Part shown: one piece after another, positions 14,984-22,934 of the stretch
Position numbering within the stretch: position 1 is the stretch's first letter
Layout of the letters: every line of letters begins with the position of its first letter
Source of the DNA: JAXGRD01 sp050946655
GTDB lineage: Bacteria > Bacillota > Clostridia > Peptostreptococcales > Anaerovoracaceae
Direction: 5' to 3'
Length of the DNA: 39,647 bases
Assembly (NCBI GenBank): GCA_050946655.1
Contig: JBMNVE010000006.1
Coordinates: 1-39,647 of the forward strand
Notes under the pieces: generated by a model
Databases searched by the model: none
The model's input: the letters and a program-made list of their open reading frames with translations, nothing else
Told to the model about the DNA's origin: nothing
Made by a program: the position numbers and the translations under genes

Positions 14984-15775
14984 ATGAAGATAGATAAACA
15001 GTTTATGGACAACTTATTTGATGTGAAAGGAAAGGTTGCACTCATAACAGGTGCTACGGGCGCGTTGGGAAAAGCTGTGTGTAGAGGATATGGTCTTGCC
15101 GGCATGAAACTGATGATTACGGGAAGAACAGCCGACAAATGCAGGGTGGTTTGTGAAGACCTTAAGGCTGAAGGAATCCAGTGTGACTATTCGATCGGTG
15201 ATCCTGCAGTAGAAAATGATGTAAAGAAGATCGTTGAAGATACTGTAAAGACATTTGGTAAGATCGATGTTCTGTTGACAGCTGCAGGCTACAATAATCC
15301 ACAGCCTATTGTGGATCAGGACTTAAACACCTGGAAAGCCATCATGGATTCGGATGTTCAGGCAACATGGCTGTTTTGTAAATACGTGGGCGAGCAGATG
15401 ATCGCTCAGGGAAATGGGGGTAAAGTGATCCTAGTTTCTTCTGCAAGATCCAAGATGGGAATGGCAGGATACACAGGATACTGTACCGCAAAGGCTGGTA
15501 TCGATCTGATGGCCCAGTCCCTGGCTTGTGAATGGACGGCAAAACATAAAATCAATGTAAATACCATCAATCCGACCGTGTTTCGCTCCGATCTAACTGA
15601 GTGGATGTTTGATCCGGACAGTGAAGTCTACAAGAACTTTCTCAAGAGGATCCCCGCAGGCAGGTTAGGAGAGCCGGAAGATTTTGTCGGGCCGTGTATC
15701 TTCCTTGCATCCTCAGCCAGTGATTTTATGACCGGAGCAAATGTGGCGGTTGAAGGCGGTTATTGGGCTAACTGA
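14984..15775 (+). CDS. Short-chain dehydrogenase/reductase (classical SDR)
   Basis: A 263-residue classical SDR. The NAD(P) motif is TGATGALG (22-29), with the LLTAAGYNN segment near 97-104. Catalytic Ser is in VSSARSK (about 152-153), with Tyr166 and Lys170 in YCTAK. The N-terminus FDVKGKVALITGA resembles gluconate 5-dehydrogenase-type enzymes, which oxidise polyol or sugar-acid hydroxyls. The C-terminal PAGRLGEPEDFVGPCIFLASSASDFMTGANVAVEGGYW is standard. AAAGGAGG lies 6 bases before ATG 14984. Second gene of the operon; it would convert a hydroxyl to a ketone or the reverse. The exact substrate is unknown. Confidence 0.92.
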   Translation: MKIDKQFMDNLFDVKGKVALITGATGALGKAVCRGYGLAGMKLMITGRTADKCRVVCEDLKAEGIQCDYSIGDPAVENDVKKIVEDTVKTFGKIDVLLTAAGYNNPQPIVDQDLNTWKAIMDSDVQATWLFCKYVGEQMIAQGNGGKVILVSSARSKMGMAGYTGYCTAKAGIDLMAQSLACEWTAKHKINVNTINPTVFRSDLTEWMFDPDSEVYKNFLKRIPAGRLGEPEDFVGPCIFLASSASDFMTGANVAVEGGYWAN

Positions 15776-15797
15776 TAGCAAGAAGGTGAGGAAGAGT

Positions 15798-16727
15798 ATG
15801 AGTATAATGAATGTTACGATCCTGGGGTCCGGACTCATGGGAAACGGCTTAGCTTTGACCTTTGCCAGGGATAAGGAAACCAGCGTTATCCTTAGGTCCA
15901 GGAACGCCAAAGCAGAGCCTCTGAAACCCGTCAGAAATAATTTGGATCAACTGGTAGAAAGGAATGCCATGGATCCAAAAGAGGCAGAGAGAATCATAGA
16001 ACGGATCACATTCACCACAGATATGAAAGAGGCTTTGAGAGATGCCGACATGGTGGTGGAGTGTGTATTGGAGGACATGGCCCTGAAACAAAACCTCTTT
16101 TCGGAAATAGAGCCACAGTGCAAAGAATCGTGTATTCTCGCCACCAATACTTCTGTTATGAGCGTCACGGAAATCGCTTCAAAGGTGAAGAATAAAAGCA
16201 GACTGGTGGGAACTCATTTTTGGAACCCTCCTTACTTGATCCCTTTGGTGGAAGTAGTGAAGGGAGATGAAACATCGGAGGAAACCATGGATCGAACCTA
16301 CGATTTCATGAAGAAGATCGGAAAAAAGCCGGTGCGATGCCAAAAGGATGTTCCGGGATTTATTGCCAACAGGCTGCAGCATGCCATTTGGAGAGAAGCT
16401 CTCTCTATCGTTGAGAAAGGGATTGCAGATCCGGCGACGGTGGATGAGGCGCTGAGATATGGTCCGGGGTTGCGGTGGCCAACTCTTGGCATTTTGGAGA
16501 ACGTTGACATGATCGGAGTTGACCTATCCCTCAACATCCAAAAATATATTGTCAAATACCTCGAAGATTCTCATGAACCTTCTAAGCTTTTGGAAGAGTT
16601 AGTTGAAAAGGGAGATCTGGGATTCAAAACCGGAAAGGGTTATCAAACATGGAGCGAAGAAGAAATTGCCGCCTCCAATCGCAGGCTGAGAGAGTATCTC
16701 ATCGATGTAACCAAGGATCTGCAATAA
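15798..16727 (+). CDS. 3-hydroxyacyl-CoA dehydrogenase-family enzyme
   Basis: A 309-residue protein of the 3HCDH fold. The NAD motif is GSGLMGNG (10-17). The catalytic pair is His140 in GTHFWNPPYLIPLVEVV with Glu152, and PGFIANRL begins the C-terminal helical domain, with Asn in that motif. The length is that of single-function enzymes. The fold also covers L-carnitine dehydrogenase, L-gulonate dehydrogenase and lambda-crystallin, all acting on free 3-hydroxy acids. Being beside a beta-keto acid cleavage enzyme favours oxidation of a free 3-hydroxy acid to a 3-keto acid, an inference from context. AAGGTGAGG precedes ATG 15798; MNV at 15807 is an alternative. Confidence 0.9.
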   Translation: MSIMNVTILGSGLMGNGLALTFARDKETSVILRSRNAKAEPLKPVRNNLDQLVERNAMDPKEAERIIERITFTTDMKEALRDADMVVECVLEDMALKQNLFSEIEPQCKESCILATNTSVMSVTEIASKVKNKSRLVGTHFWNPPYLIPLVEVVKGDETSEETMDRTYDFMKKIGKKPVRCQKDVPGFIANRLQHAIWREALSIVEKGIADPATVDEALRYGPGLRWPTLGILENVDMIGVDLSLNIQKYIVKYLEDSHEPSKLLEELVEKGDLGFKTGKGYQTWSEEEIAASNRRLREYLIDVTKDLQ

Positions 16728-16816
16728 CCGGGTATTTCAAAAAACATAAAAACGATACAAATCATACAAAAGTTCAAGTAGTACAAACAAGTGAAATTAA
16801 GTAAAGGAGATTCAAA

Positions 16817-17767
16817 ATGTCAAAAAAAATCATGATCGATCTAACACATCCGTTTAGTGCAGAGATTCCAAGATGGCCCTATTTCGACAAGCCGGTTATT
16901 GACAGCAAGCACAGTTTAGCGAAGGGAGGGGTATTGACCCAGTACATCGGATGCACCATGCACACCGGGACCCACTGCGATGCGCCTAGACACGTTATGG
17001 AAAAAGAATTCGACGGAAAAAGAGCGCGCTATACGCATGAAATGCCTGTAGATGCGTATACCGGTGATGCTGTATGCCTTGAAATCGAAATAGAAAAGTG
17101 GGGACTCATCACTGAAAAGCATCTGGAAGACGCTTGTCGGAGAGCTAACATCAAGCCGGAAGAATTGGAAGGCATGATTGTCTGTCTGAACACAGGAATG
17201 CACAGAAAATTCGATGACTCCAAAGAATACTACCACTACTCCTGCGGTACCGGTGTCGAGGCGGGGAAATGGTTTGTAAAGCACAAGGTGAAGTGTGTAG
17301 CCATGGATATGCAGGCCTTGGACCATCCCCTTCACACGGCTATGGGAAATAACGGAATGACCAGAATGAACCTGTTGGGTGCTTCGGGAAGACCCATCAC
17401 AGAAGAATATATCGAGAAGTTTGGGGAAGAAGCTTATGCCGAATTTGATAAGGAACTTTACATCAAACTCCACGGTCAAGAAGCGTATGATGCGAAGTTT
17501 GGCGATTTGGAAGCTATTGGTGAGTGGGGAACATGGGAGCCTTGTCACAAACAGCTTCTGGGACATGGCATTGTTGGAGTTGAGAACCTGGGCGGTGACT
17601 TGGATAAGGTATCGGGCAAAAGATTCCGGTTTTACTGTTTCCCCATCAGATGGTATATGGGTGACGGCTCCATGGCACGTTGTGTTGCGGAAATCGATGA
17701 AGATGATATAAATGATGTTCCGGACAGAACTTATGGATACGGCGGTGTTCTGCCTAACAGAGACTAG
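16817..17767 (+). CDS. Cyclase-family metal-dependent hydrolase (kynurenine formamidase-like)
   Basis: A 316-residue member of the cyclase family (PF04199). The metal-binding signature HxGTHxDxPxH is intact at 49-59 (HTGTHCDAPRH), with further ligands likely in DMQALDHPLH and the C-terminal EPCHKQLLGHGIVGVENLGG. Relatives include kynurenine formamidase and isatin hydrolase, which hydrolyse amides or open rings using Mn or Zn. It is longer than kynurenine formamidase (about 210) because of an insert around 195-245. AAAGGAG precedes the ATG. In this operon it could open a lactone, lactam or amide to give the hydroxy acid oxidised by its neighbours; that order is inferred. Confidence 0.9.
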   Translation: MSKKIMIDLTHPFSAEIPRWPYFDKPVIDSKHSLAKGGVLTQYIGCTMHTGTHCDAPRHVMEKEFDGKRARYTHEMPVDAYTGDAVCLEIEIEKWGLITEKHLEDACRRANIKPEELEGMIVCLNTGMHRKFDDSKEYYHYSCGTGVEAGKWFVKHKVKCVAMDMQALDHPLHTAMGNNGMTRMNLLGASGRPITEEYIEKFGEEAYAEFDKELYIKLHGQEAYDAKFGDLEAIGEWGTWEPCHKQLLGHGIVGVENLGGDLDKVSGKRFRFYCFPIRWYMGDGSMARCVAEIDEDDINDVPDRTYGYGGVLPNRD

Positions 17768-17782
17768 GAAAGGAACAGATCA

Positions 17783-18628
17783 ATGAGCGATTTAAAAAAT
17801 AAAAGGATCATCACAGTAGCCACCACCGGAGCTTGGCCTACGAAAGATAATACACCTAATGTGCCGATTGAGCCGGAAGAGATCGCAGAAGAAATATACA
17901 ATTGCTGGAAGGAAGGGGCTGCGGTAGCGCATATCCACTGCAGAAACGACAAAGGCGAAGCAGCAATGGTCTTTGAAAAGTTTGAAGAAACCGTGAACTT
18001 GATCAGAGGCAAAAAAGATTGCGATATCATCATCAACTTGACCACATCCGGAGGGGTAAACCTGAAGGAAGAGGACAGAATCAGGCCATTTTACGAATTG
18101 AAGCCGGAGATGGCATCCTACGATTGTGGCACTATGAACTGGCAGCACACTACTGTCTTTGAAAACAACCCGGCTTTCTTAGAAAAGTTGGGAGCAATGA
18201 TGCAAGAAGTAGGAGTTAAGCCGGAAGTGGAGGCTTTCGATCCCGGAATGATTTACAACGCCGGATATTACCTGAAAAAAGGTGTTTTGAAAGCTCCCTT
18301 GCATTTCCAGTTTTGCATGGGTGTGGCGGGCGGCATAAAGGCAAGCACAAAAAACCTGGTTTTCATGCGCGATGTCATGGAAGAAGTTGCCCCCGGTTCA
18401 ACATGGAGTGCATTCGGTGTCGGTGCCGGAGCCATGGAAATCATGTATGCTACCATTGCCATGGGCGGACACGTGAGAGTAGGGATGGAAGATAACGTTC
18501 TCTACAAAAAGGGAGAAATTGCAAGCAGCAACATGCAATTTGTTGCGCGAGCCAGAAGAATCATTGAAGAGTTTACTTGTGAAGTGGCAACACCTGATGA
18601 AGCGAGACAGATTTTAGGGTTAAAATAG
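17783..18628 (+). CDS. Beta-keto acid cleavage enzyme (BKACE, DUF849 family)
   Basis: A 281-residue TIM-barrel enzyme of the BKACE/Kce family, condensing a beta-keto acid with acetyl-CoA to give acetoacetate and a new acyl-CoA. Metal ligands His50 and His52 in AHIHCRN and Glu236 in RVGMEDN are visible, with the following Asp237 also conserved. The N-terminal motif is TTGAWPTK, where lysine-pathway Kce has TGAE; that position contributes to substrate recognition, so the substrate is probably not 3-keto-5-aminohexanoate. AAAGGA precedes the ATG. It follows the cyclase gene by 15 bases and is the logical last catalytic step of this operon. Confidence 0.93.
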   Translation: MSDLKNKRIITVATTGAWPTKDNTPNVPIEPEEIAEEIYNCWKEGAAVAHIHCRNDKGEAAMVFEKFEETVNLIRGKKDCDIIINLTTSGGVNLKEEDRIRPFYELKPEMASYDCGTMNWQHTTVFENNPAFLEKLGAMMQEVGVKPEVEAFDPGMIYNAGYYLKKGVLKAPLHFQFCMGVAGGIKASTKNLVFMRDVMEEVAPGSTWSAFGVGAGAMEIMYATIAMGGHVRVGMEDNVLYKKGEIASSNMQFVARARRIIEEFTCEVATPDEARQILGLK

Positions 18629-18668
18629 TCACTCAAACCATTATGCGGTAGAGCAAATGAATTGTGTG

Positions 18669-18706
18669 TCATGCAATAGATGTAGTTTTCCTCATCTATT
18701 GCATGA
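18669..18706 (+). repeat. Strong intercistronic hairpin between BKACE and symporter genes
   Basis: A perfect 14-bp stem, TCATGCAATAGATG (18669-18682) with CATCTATTGCATGA (18693-18706), has a 10-base loop. It is followed by TCTTCTC, a poor T run. It sits 15 bases before the symporter ribosome binding site, so it could be a partial terminator, an mRNA processing site or a stability element. Confidence 0.7.
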
Positions 18707-18735
18707 TCTTCTCAAAGAAATAAGGAGGCTTGAAT

Positions 18736-20208
18736 ATGAATGGAATATTGGTTGTCGTAATACTATATGAAATACTGTCTGTTGTATTGATCGGTATTTA
18801 TGTGACGATGAAACATAGGAAGTCGGGAGGCAGAGGATTTACTGATGCAAACAAATCCATGTCTGCCCCTGTCGTAGGTGTAACGATAGCATTGACCTAC
18901 TTAGGTTCCCTACACGTATTCGGTGTGATGGAGCTAAGTTGGGATATTGGATTTGCAGCCATTTGGGTTTCGGTTGCCCATGTCATATTGATCTGTGTTA
19001 TCTGCCTTGGATCCGGAAGATGGGTGAGGCGCTTGAATGTCGGTACAGTCCCGGAGATGATGGATATGATGTACGGATCAAGGATACGCGTAGCCACATC
19101 CTGTGCCAATGCTGCAGTAGTATTTGGCATGCTTACCATGGAAGCACAAGCTATCGGTATTGTTTTTTCCAGTTTGACAGGTAGCTCCATTGCGCTAGGT
19201 GCTATTGTCGGTGGCGTAATTGGCATGCTGTATGTGCTTCTTGCCGGCATGGAGCAGATCGGGATCTTGAATGTGATCAACACTATTGTGATGTTTGCCG
19301 GGTTGATTGTTACCGGTTTTGCTTTAGGCGGATTCTTGCCGGAAGGCTGGTACGGTGTTGAGAATTATTACGTGGAATCCGGTCAACTGGAACAATTGAG
19401 TATGCTTGGTTCTAAAGAACTGATTATCGCTTTCGGTATTCCTACAGTTATATGTGTAGTCTTTTCACAAGGGATCAGCCAGCAGGGATTGCAGGTTACG
19501 ATGGCAGCTAAAAGCGAAAAAACCATTTTCAAAGCGTTGATTATTGCAGGCCTGTTAAACGGTATGTTTACAGTCTTTACTGTAGGCATCGGCGTAGCAG
19601 CAAAGAGTATTCCGGAGCTTGCGGAACTGGGGCCTAAAGGGGCCGGTCCAGGACTCATTGTCAACTATATGCCTACATGGCTGGTTGCCTGGCTACTGGC
19701 AGCCTTCCTGGGTGCGCTCTTATCTACCTTTGCAACTAACGTTATGGCACCCTCATCTATGTTTGTGCAGGATATATATAAGTCTCTCTGGAAAAAAGAT
19801 GCAACGGAAAAGGAAGTTACACGGTACACTAGAATTCTGATTGTGATTCTTTCTGTTGCTGCAGTTATAGCTTCGTTCAATTTGCCACCTATGGTGGAAG
19901 GAGCAAACTGGCTGTTTTCATGGCTGATACCGATCTTCTGGTTGACGGTCATGGGACTCTTCTGGAAGCGTTCTAAAGCAGCAGCACAAATTACCCTGTT
20001 CATAACATGGGGGATCAATTTGCTATGGTCCTTTACGGGCTTGCCGGCGCTCTTAGGTATGGAGGGTGTACTGAACGGTTACGTTACGTTAGTGCTTACC
20101 TTAGTTATCGGAGTTATTACAAACTTAGTTATTCCTGGGAAACCGGGACTACTGAATAAAAAGAATTCTGAACAAATACAAAATAGGGCGATAGAAGGAG
20201 GTAAGTAA
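18736..20208 (+). CDS. Sodium:solute symporter (SSS family)
   Basis: A 490-residue, roughly 13-span secondary transporter. SSS features include FTDANKSMSAPVVGVTIALTYLGS in the first spans, WVRRLNVGTVPEMMDMMYGSR after span 3, GIPTVICVVFSQGISQQGLQ in the middle, and LGALLSTFATNVMAPSSMFVQDIYK near span 9. The family imports organic solutes with Na+. I chose ATG 18736, 7 bases after AAGGAGG, over the TTG at 18730 that is too close. The operon context makes it the probable uptake system for the cyclase/BKACE substrate. Two tiny membrane-protein genes follow immediately. Confidence 0.93.
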   Translation: MNGILVVVILYEILSVVLIGIYVTMKHRKSGGRGFTDANKSMSAPVVGVTIALTYLGSLHVFGVMELSWDIGFAAIWVSVAHVILICVICLGSGRWVRRLNVGTVPEMMDMMYGSRIRVATSCANAAVVFGMLTMEAQAIGIVFSSLTGSSIALGAIVGGVIGMLYVLLAGMEQIGILNVINTIVMFAGLIVTGFALGGFLPEGWYGVENYYVESGQLEQLSMLGSKELIIAFGIPTVICVVFSQGISQQGLQVTMAAKSEKTIFKALIIAGLLNGMFTVFTVGIGVAAKSIPELAELGPKGAGPGLIVNYMPTWLVAWLLAAFLGALLSTFATNVMAPSSMFVQDIYKSLWKKDATEKEVTRYTRILIVILSVAAVIASFNLPPMVEGANWLFSWLIPIFWLTVMGLFWKRSKAAAQITLFITWGINLLWSFTGLPALLGMEGVLNGYVTLVLTLVIGVITNLVIPGKPGLLNKKNSEQIQNRAIEGGK

Positions 20209-20349
20209 ATGATATTTTACATGTTTATGTTGAAAGCTTTTATATTATGCGCTGTGATTGTCGGCGTGTCCTATATCTTGGGCCTGGCTTTGGGCATGCA
20301 CAAAGGCCGTGATGCAACAGAAACAGAAAGTAGGGAGGCAAAGATATGA
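20209..20349 (+). CDS. 46-residue single-span membrane protein downstream of the symporter
   Basis: A short gene starting one base after the symporter stop codon. It encodes a hydrophobic helix at about 8-29 (LKAFILCAVIVGVSYILGLALG) followed by a charged tail rich in Glu and Lys. A consensus AAGGAGG (20195-20201) lies exactly 7 bases before the ATG, strong evidence for translation. The orientation would be N-out or N-in with the tail in the cytoplasm by the positive-inside rule (HKGR). It is translationally coupled to both neighbours. A role as an accessory or stabilising subunit of the SSS transporter is inferred from position only. Confidence 0.75.
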   Translation: MIFYMFMLKAFILCAVIVGVSYILGLALGMHKGRDATETESREAKI

Positions 20350-20456
20350 ATATTGATCCATACACACTGTGGCAGATTGGGATGCTTGGTTTAGCAATCG
20401 CATACGCGATTGCCGGAGTCGTATTTGCCTCTCTGGGGAAAAAAGAAAAGAAATAA
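20346..20456 (+). CDS. 36-residue single-span membrane protein, possible symporter accessory peptide
   Basis: Its ATG overlaps the previous stop (ATGA, 20346-20349), and GGGAGG (20333-20338) lies 7 bases upstream. The peptide starts MNIDPYTLWQIGMLG, has one hydrophobic helix (about 9-31) and ends in the basic tail GKKEKK. The composition resembles the very short symporter small accessory proteins that I recall being annotated beside SSS transporters in Firmicutes; I could not confirm homology here. It is the last gene of the operon before the shared hairpin terminator. Confidence 0.72.
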   Translation: MNIDPYTLWQIGMLGLAIAYAIAGVVFASLGKKEKK

Positions 20457-20460
20457 GCCA

Positions 20461-20514
20461 AAAAAAAGAAGGTGGGCTGTCTCAACGCGAGGGTGTGTTG
20501 AGGTAGCCCATTTT
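20461..20514. terminator. Bidirectional terminator between two convergent operons
   Basis: A 14-bp stem with two wobble pairs: TGGGCTGTCTCAAC (20473-20486) with GTTGAGGTAGCCCA (20497-20510), 10-base loop. The plus side ends in TTTTAGG. On the minus strand the stem is followed by CCTTCTTTTTTT. It should stop the symporter operon from the left and the CoA-transferase operon from the right. Confidence 0.85.
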
Positions 20515-20543
20515 AGGTGTCTATGGATCGGTTTTTCTATTCT

Positions 20544-22121
20544 TCACTTTAATTTCAACTCTAATTTCTCAGGCATGAAAAGTCGCTTGTCCATTTCCCT
20601 TAGATCAGGGGAGATAACCGGATCAAACTCCATATGGGCCAGGATGTCTTTTTCCAGCCTGATACCCGGGGCAACCTCGATGAGCATCAGACCGCTGTCG
20701 ACCAGCTTGAAGACAGCTCGCTCAGTGATATAGTATACCGTCTGTCTACCTTGTTCAAGGGAGTGTTCACCGGAAAATGTGATGTGCTCCACCTGGTTTT
20801 TGAACTTGACATATTTACCTTCTCTGAGGATGTGCAGTCTGCCGTATCTGATTTCCGTTTCCAAGCCTCCGGCGGTGAAGGTGCCCATGAAACAAAGGGT
20901 TTTCGCTCCTTGGGTGATGTTGATAAAGCCTCCGGGGCCGGTGACCTTGCCGGAAAATTTAGATACATTTACATTTCCGGAACGATCGATTTCCGCCGCC
21001 CCTACACCGGTAAAGTCGATGCCGCCACCATCGTAGATATCAAAGATGTCCGGCTGTTTCATGATCGCTACCGGATTATACGCTGCGCCTGTGGCTAGAC
21101 CGGAAGCGGGAACTCCGCCGGTGATGCCGGATTCTATGCTCAAAGAAATATCTGCGATTTTATCTTCTTCGTTAAGCACGTCTGAGATCCCTGTAGGGAT
21201 ACCGATCCCCAGATTGATGAAGTCCCCGTTGGATATTTCCAGGCAAGCGCGCCTGCAAATGATTTTGGGTATTTCCAGAGGCATTGGCTTAAACTCACCA
21301 AGATCCACCCTTTCATCTCCGCACCAAGAGGGGACAGGTTTGCCGTCTCCGATAAAGTGCTGACCCGTGTTTTCCGGTCTTCCCTCTATCACATAGTCGA
21401 TAAAGTTGGCTGGAACAGTGATTTTCGCCGGATGAATGGAACCGCCGGGCACGACTTCGTCCACCTGTACCATGACGATGCCGCCACTGTTCTTAGCGGC
21501 CGCAGCCATTTCCAACTGTTCCAACTGTACAGCTTCTTTCTCCGTGGAGATATTGCCGTCTTCATCGGCATAAGTGCCCTTGATCAAAGCGACCTGGATA
21601 TCGAAAGCGGGATAAAACAGATATTCTTCTCCCTTTATGGAAATCAACTCCACCACATGATCATCCTTGGCTTCCTTAGCTGCATCATTGATTCTCCCTC
21701 CATCGATTCTAGGGTCAACAAAGGTTTTCATCCCCACTTTTGAGATGACCCCTGGGTTGCGTGCTGCAATTTGTCGCATCATAGAAGAGAGGACCCCCTG
21801 GGGGATCATGAAAGTAGGAAAGGCATTCCCCATGATCATAGGGTACATCTTGTGGGCCAGGCTGAGATTGCTGCAGAGAAAACGCCTCATCAGGCCTTTA
21901 TGGGCAAAGTGGTTGATGCCACGCCCCTTGCCGTCACCGCCCAGGCCGGCTACATTCACTACGGAAATATCTCTGGGATGGCCCTCTTTGATAAATCGGT
22001 CTTCGATTTCTCCCAAGATATCCTCTGCTAAAGCAAATCCGATAAACCCATCGATAGCCACGGTAGCATGATCTTGGATCAGTGTAGCGGCATGAGATGC
22101 AGTGATGAATTGTACTGACAT
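20544..22121 (-). CDS. Fused-subunit acyl-CoA:carboxylate CoA-transferase (propionate/acetate type)
   Basis: A 525-residue family I CoA-transferase with both halves in one chain. The N-terminal half (about 1-270) has GGDGKGRGINHFAHKGLMRR; the C-terminal half (about 285-510) has FINLGIGIPTG. The catalytic Glu is Glu330 in LSIESGITGGVPASG, which becomes a glutamyl-CoA thioester. The layout matches YdiF/propionate CoA-transferase rather than the two-gene AtoDA type. GAGGAG precedes the ATG by 7 bases. It follows the enoyl-CoA hydratase gene by 11 bases and is convergent with the BKACE operon. It could activate acetoacetate or the pathway acid at the expense of another CoA ester. Confidence 0.93.
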   Translation of the reverse strand: MSVQFITASHAATLIQDHATVAIDGFIGFALAEDILGEIEDRFIKEGHPRDISVVNVAGLGGDGKGRGINHFAHKGLMRRFLCSNLSLAHKMYPMIMGNAFPTFMIPQGVLSSMMRQIAARNPGVISKVGMKTFVDPRIDGGRINDAAKEAKDDHVVELISIKGEEYLFYPAFDIQVALIKGTYADEDGNISTEKEAVQLEQLEMAAAAKNSGGIVMVQVDEVVPGGSIHPAKITVPANFIDYVIEGRPENTGQHFIGDGKPVPSWCGDERVDLGEFKPMPLEIPKIICRRACLEISNGDFINLGIGIPTGISDVLNEEDKIADISLSIESGITGGVPASGLATGAAYNPVAIMKQPDIFDIYDGGGIDFTGVGAAEIDRSGNVNVSKFSGKVTGPGGFINITQGAKTLCFMGTFTAGGLETEIRYGRLHILREGKYVKFKNQVEHITFSGEHSLEQGRQTVYYITERAVFKLVDSGLMLIEVAPGIRLEKDILAHMEFDPVISPDLREMDKRLFMPEKLELKLK

Positions 22122-22132
22122 AAAATTCTCCT

Positions 22133-22909
22133 CTATTTATTCTTGAATTTGATGTTCCGCTCTTTGTTCATGAAGCCGGTGATGCCGATTTTATGATCCT
22201 GATAATCAAAGCACTGTTCAAAGAGCTCTCGTTCACGGAGGGTGCCATCTTGCAGAGAAGAGATATCTGAATACCGGATAGCGGCTTTGGATAGACCAAT
22301 GGCCACTTGGCTATTTTTTTCTATTTCTAGTGCAAGATCTTTTGCAACATCCATAAGCTCTTCCTCAGGGACGACTTTATCCACCAGGCCGATCCTAAGT
22401 GCTTCCTCTGCAGAAATCTTTCTGGCAGTAAAAATCAGCTCCTTAGCCCTAGACATGCCGACTATCCGGGGGAGACGCTGCGTCCCTCCGGAACCGCACA
22501 TGAGCCCGATCCCCGTTTCCACCAGACCAACCTTTACAGCAGGTACTGCGATTCTCATGTCACAGGCCATGGCAAGCTCCAATCCGCCGCCCAAGGCAAA
22601 TCCATTGATCGCTGCGATGGTAGGCTTATCCATTTCCTCGATGCGCAAGTTCAAATTGCCGCCTTTTGCAGCCCACTCCGAAACTTCCTGCCTGTTAAGG
22701 GTATATATTTCATGGATATCCGCTCCTGCAATAAAGGCTCTGCCCTTGCCGGTGAAGATGATGGTGTACACATCTTCATCATATTGGGCCATATCTAGGG
22801 CCAGATGGGTTTGATGGATGAAATCAGAAGACAGGGCATTTAAGTTCTCCGGTTTATTGAAGGTGATGATCGCCGTATGTCCTGTTTTTTCGTAAATCAC
22901 TTTTGTCAT
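22133..22909 (-). CDS. Enoyl-CoA hydratase/isomerase (crotonase family)
   Basis: A 258-residue crotonase. Oxyanion-hole segments are GRAFIAGADI and ALGGGLELAMACD. The two acid/base positions are occupied by Glu: one in GGGLELAM and one in VGLVETGIGLMCGSGGTQRLPR. Having both favours hydration of a 2-enoyl-CoA (3-hydroxyacyl-CoA formation or the reverse) over other crotonase reactions. AGGAGG precedes the ATG. It lies between the permease and CoA-transferase genes in one minus-strand operon and probably processes the CoA ester made by its neighbour. Confidence 0.92.
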   Translation of the reverse strand: MTKVIYEKTGHTAIITFNKPENLNALSSDFIHQTHLALDMAQYDEDVYTIIFTGKGRAFIAGADIHEIYTLNRQEVSEWAAKGGNLNLRIEEMDKPTIAAINGFALGGGLELAMACDMRIAVPAVKVGLVETGIGLMCGSGGTQRLPRIVGMSRAKELIFTARKISAEEALRIGLVDKVVPEEELMDVAKDLALEIEKNSQVAIGLSKAAIRYSDISSLQDGTLRERELFEQCFDYQDHKIGITGFMNKERNIKFKNK

Positions 22910-22934
22910 GATGATCCCTCCTTTATGTATTCGC

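Noticed and set aside
18669..18706. Hairpin before the symporter as a full terminator
   Set aside because: It lacks a T run, and the symporter has no clear promoter after it, so complete termination is unlikely.
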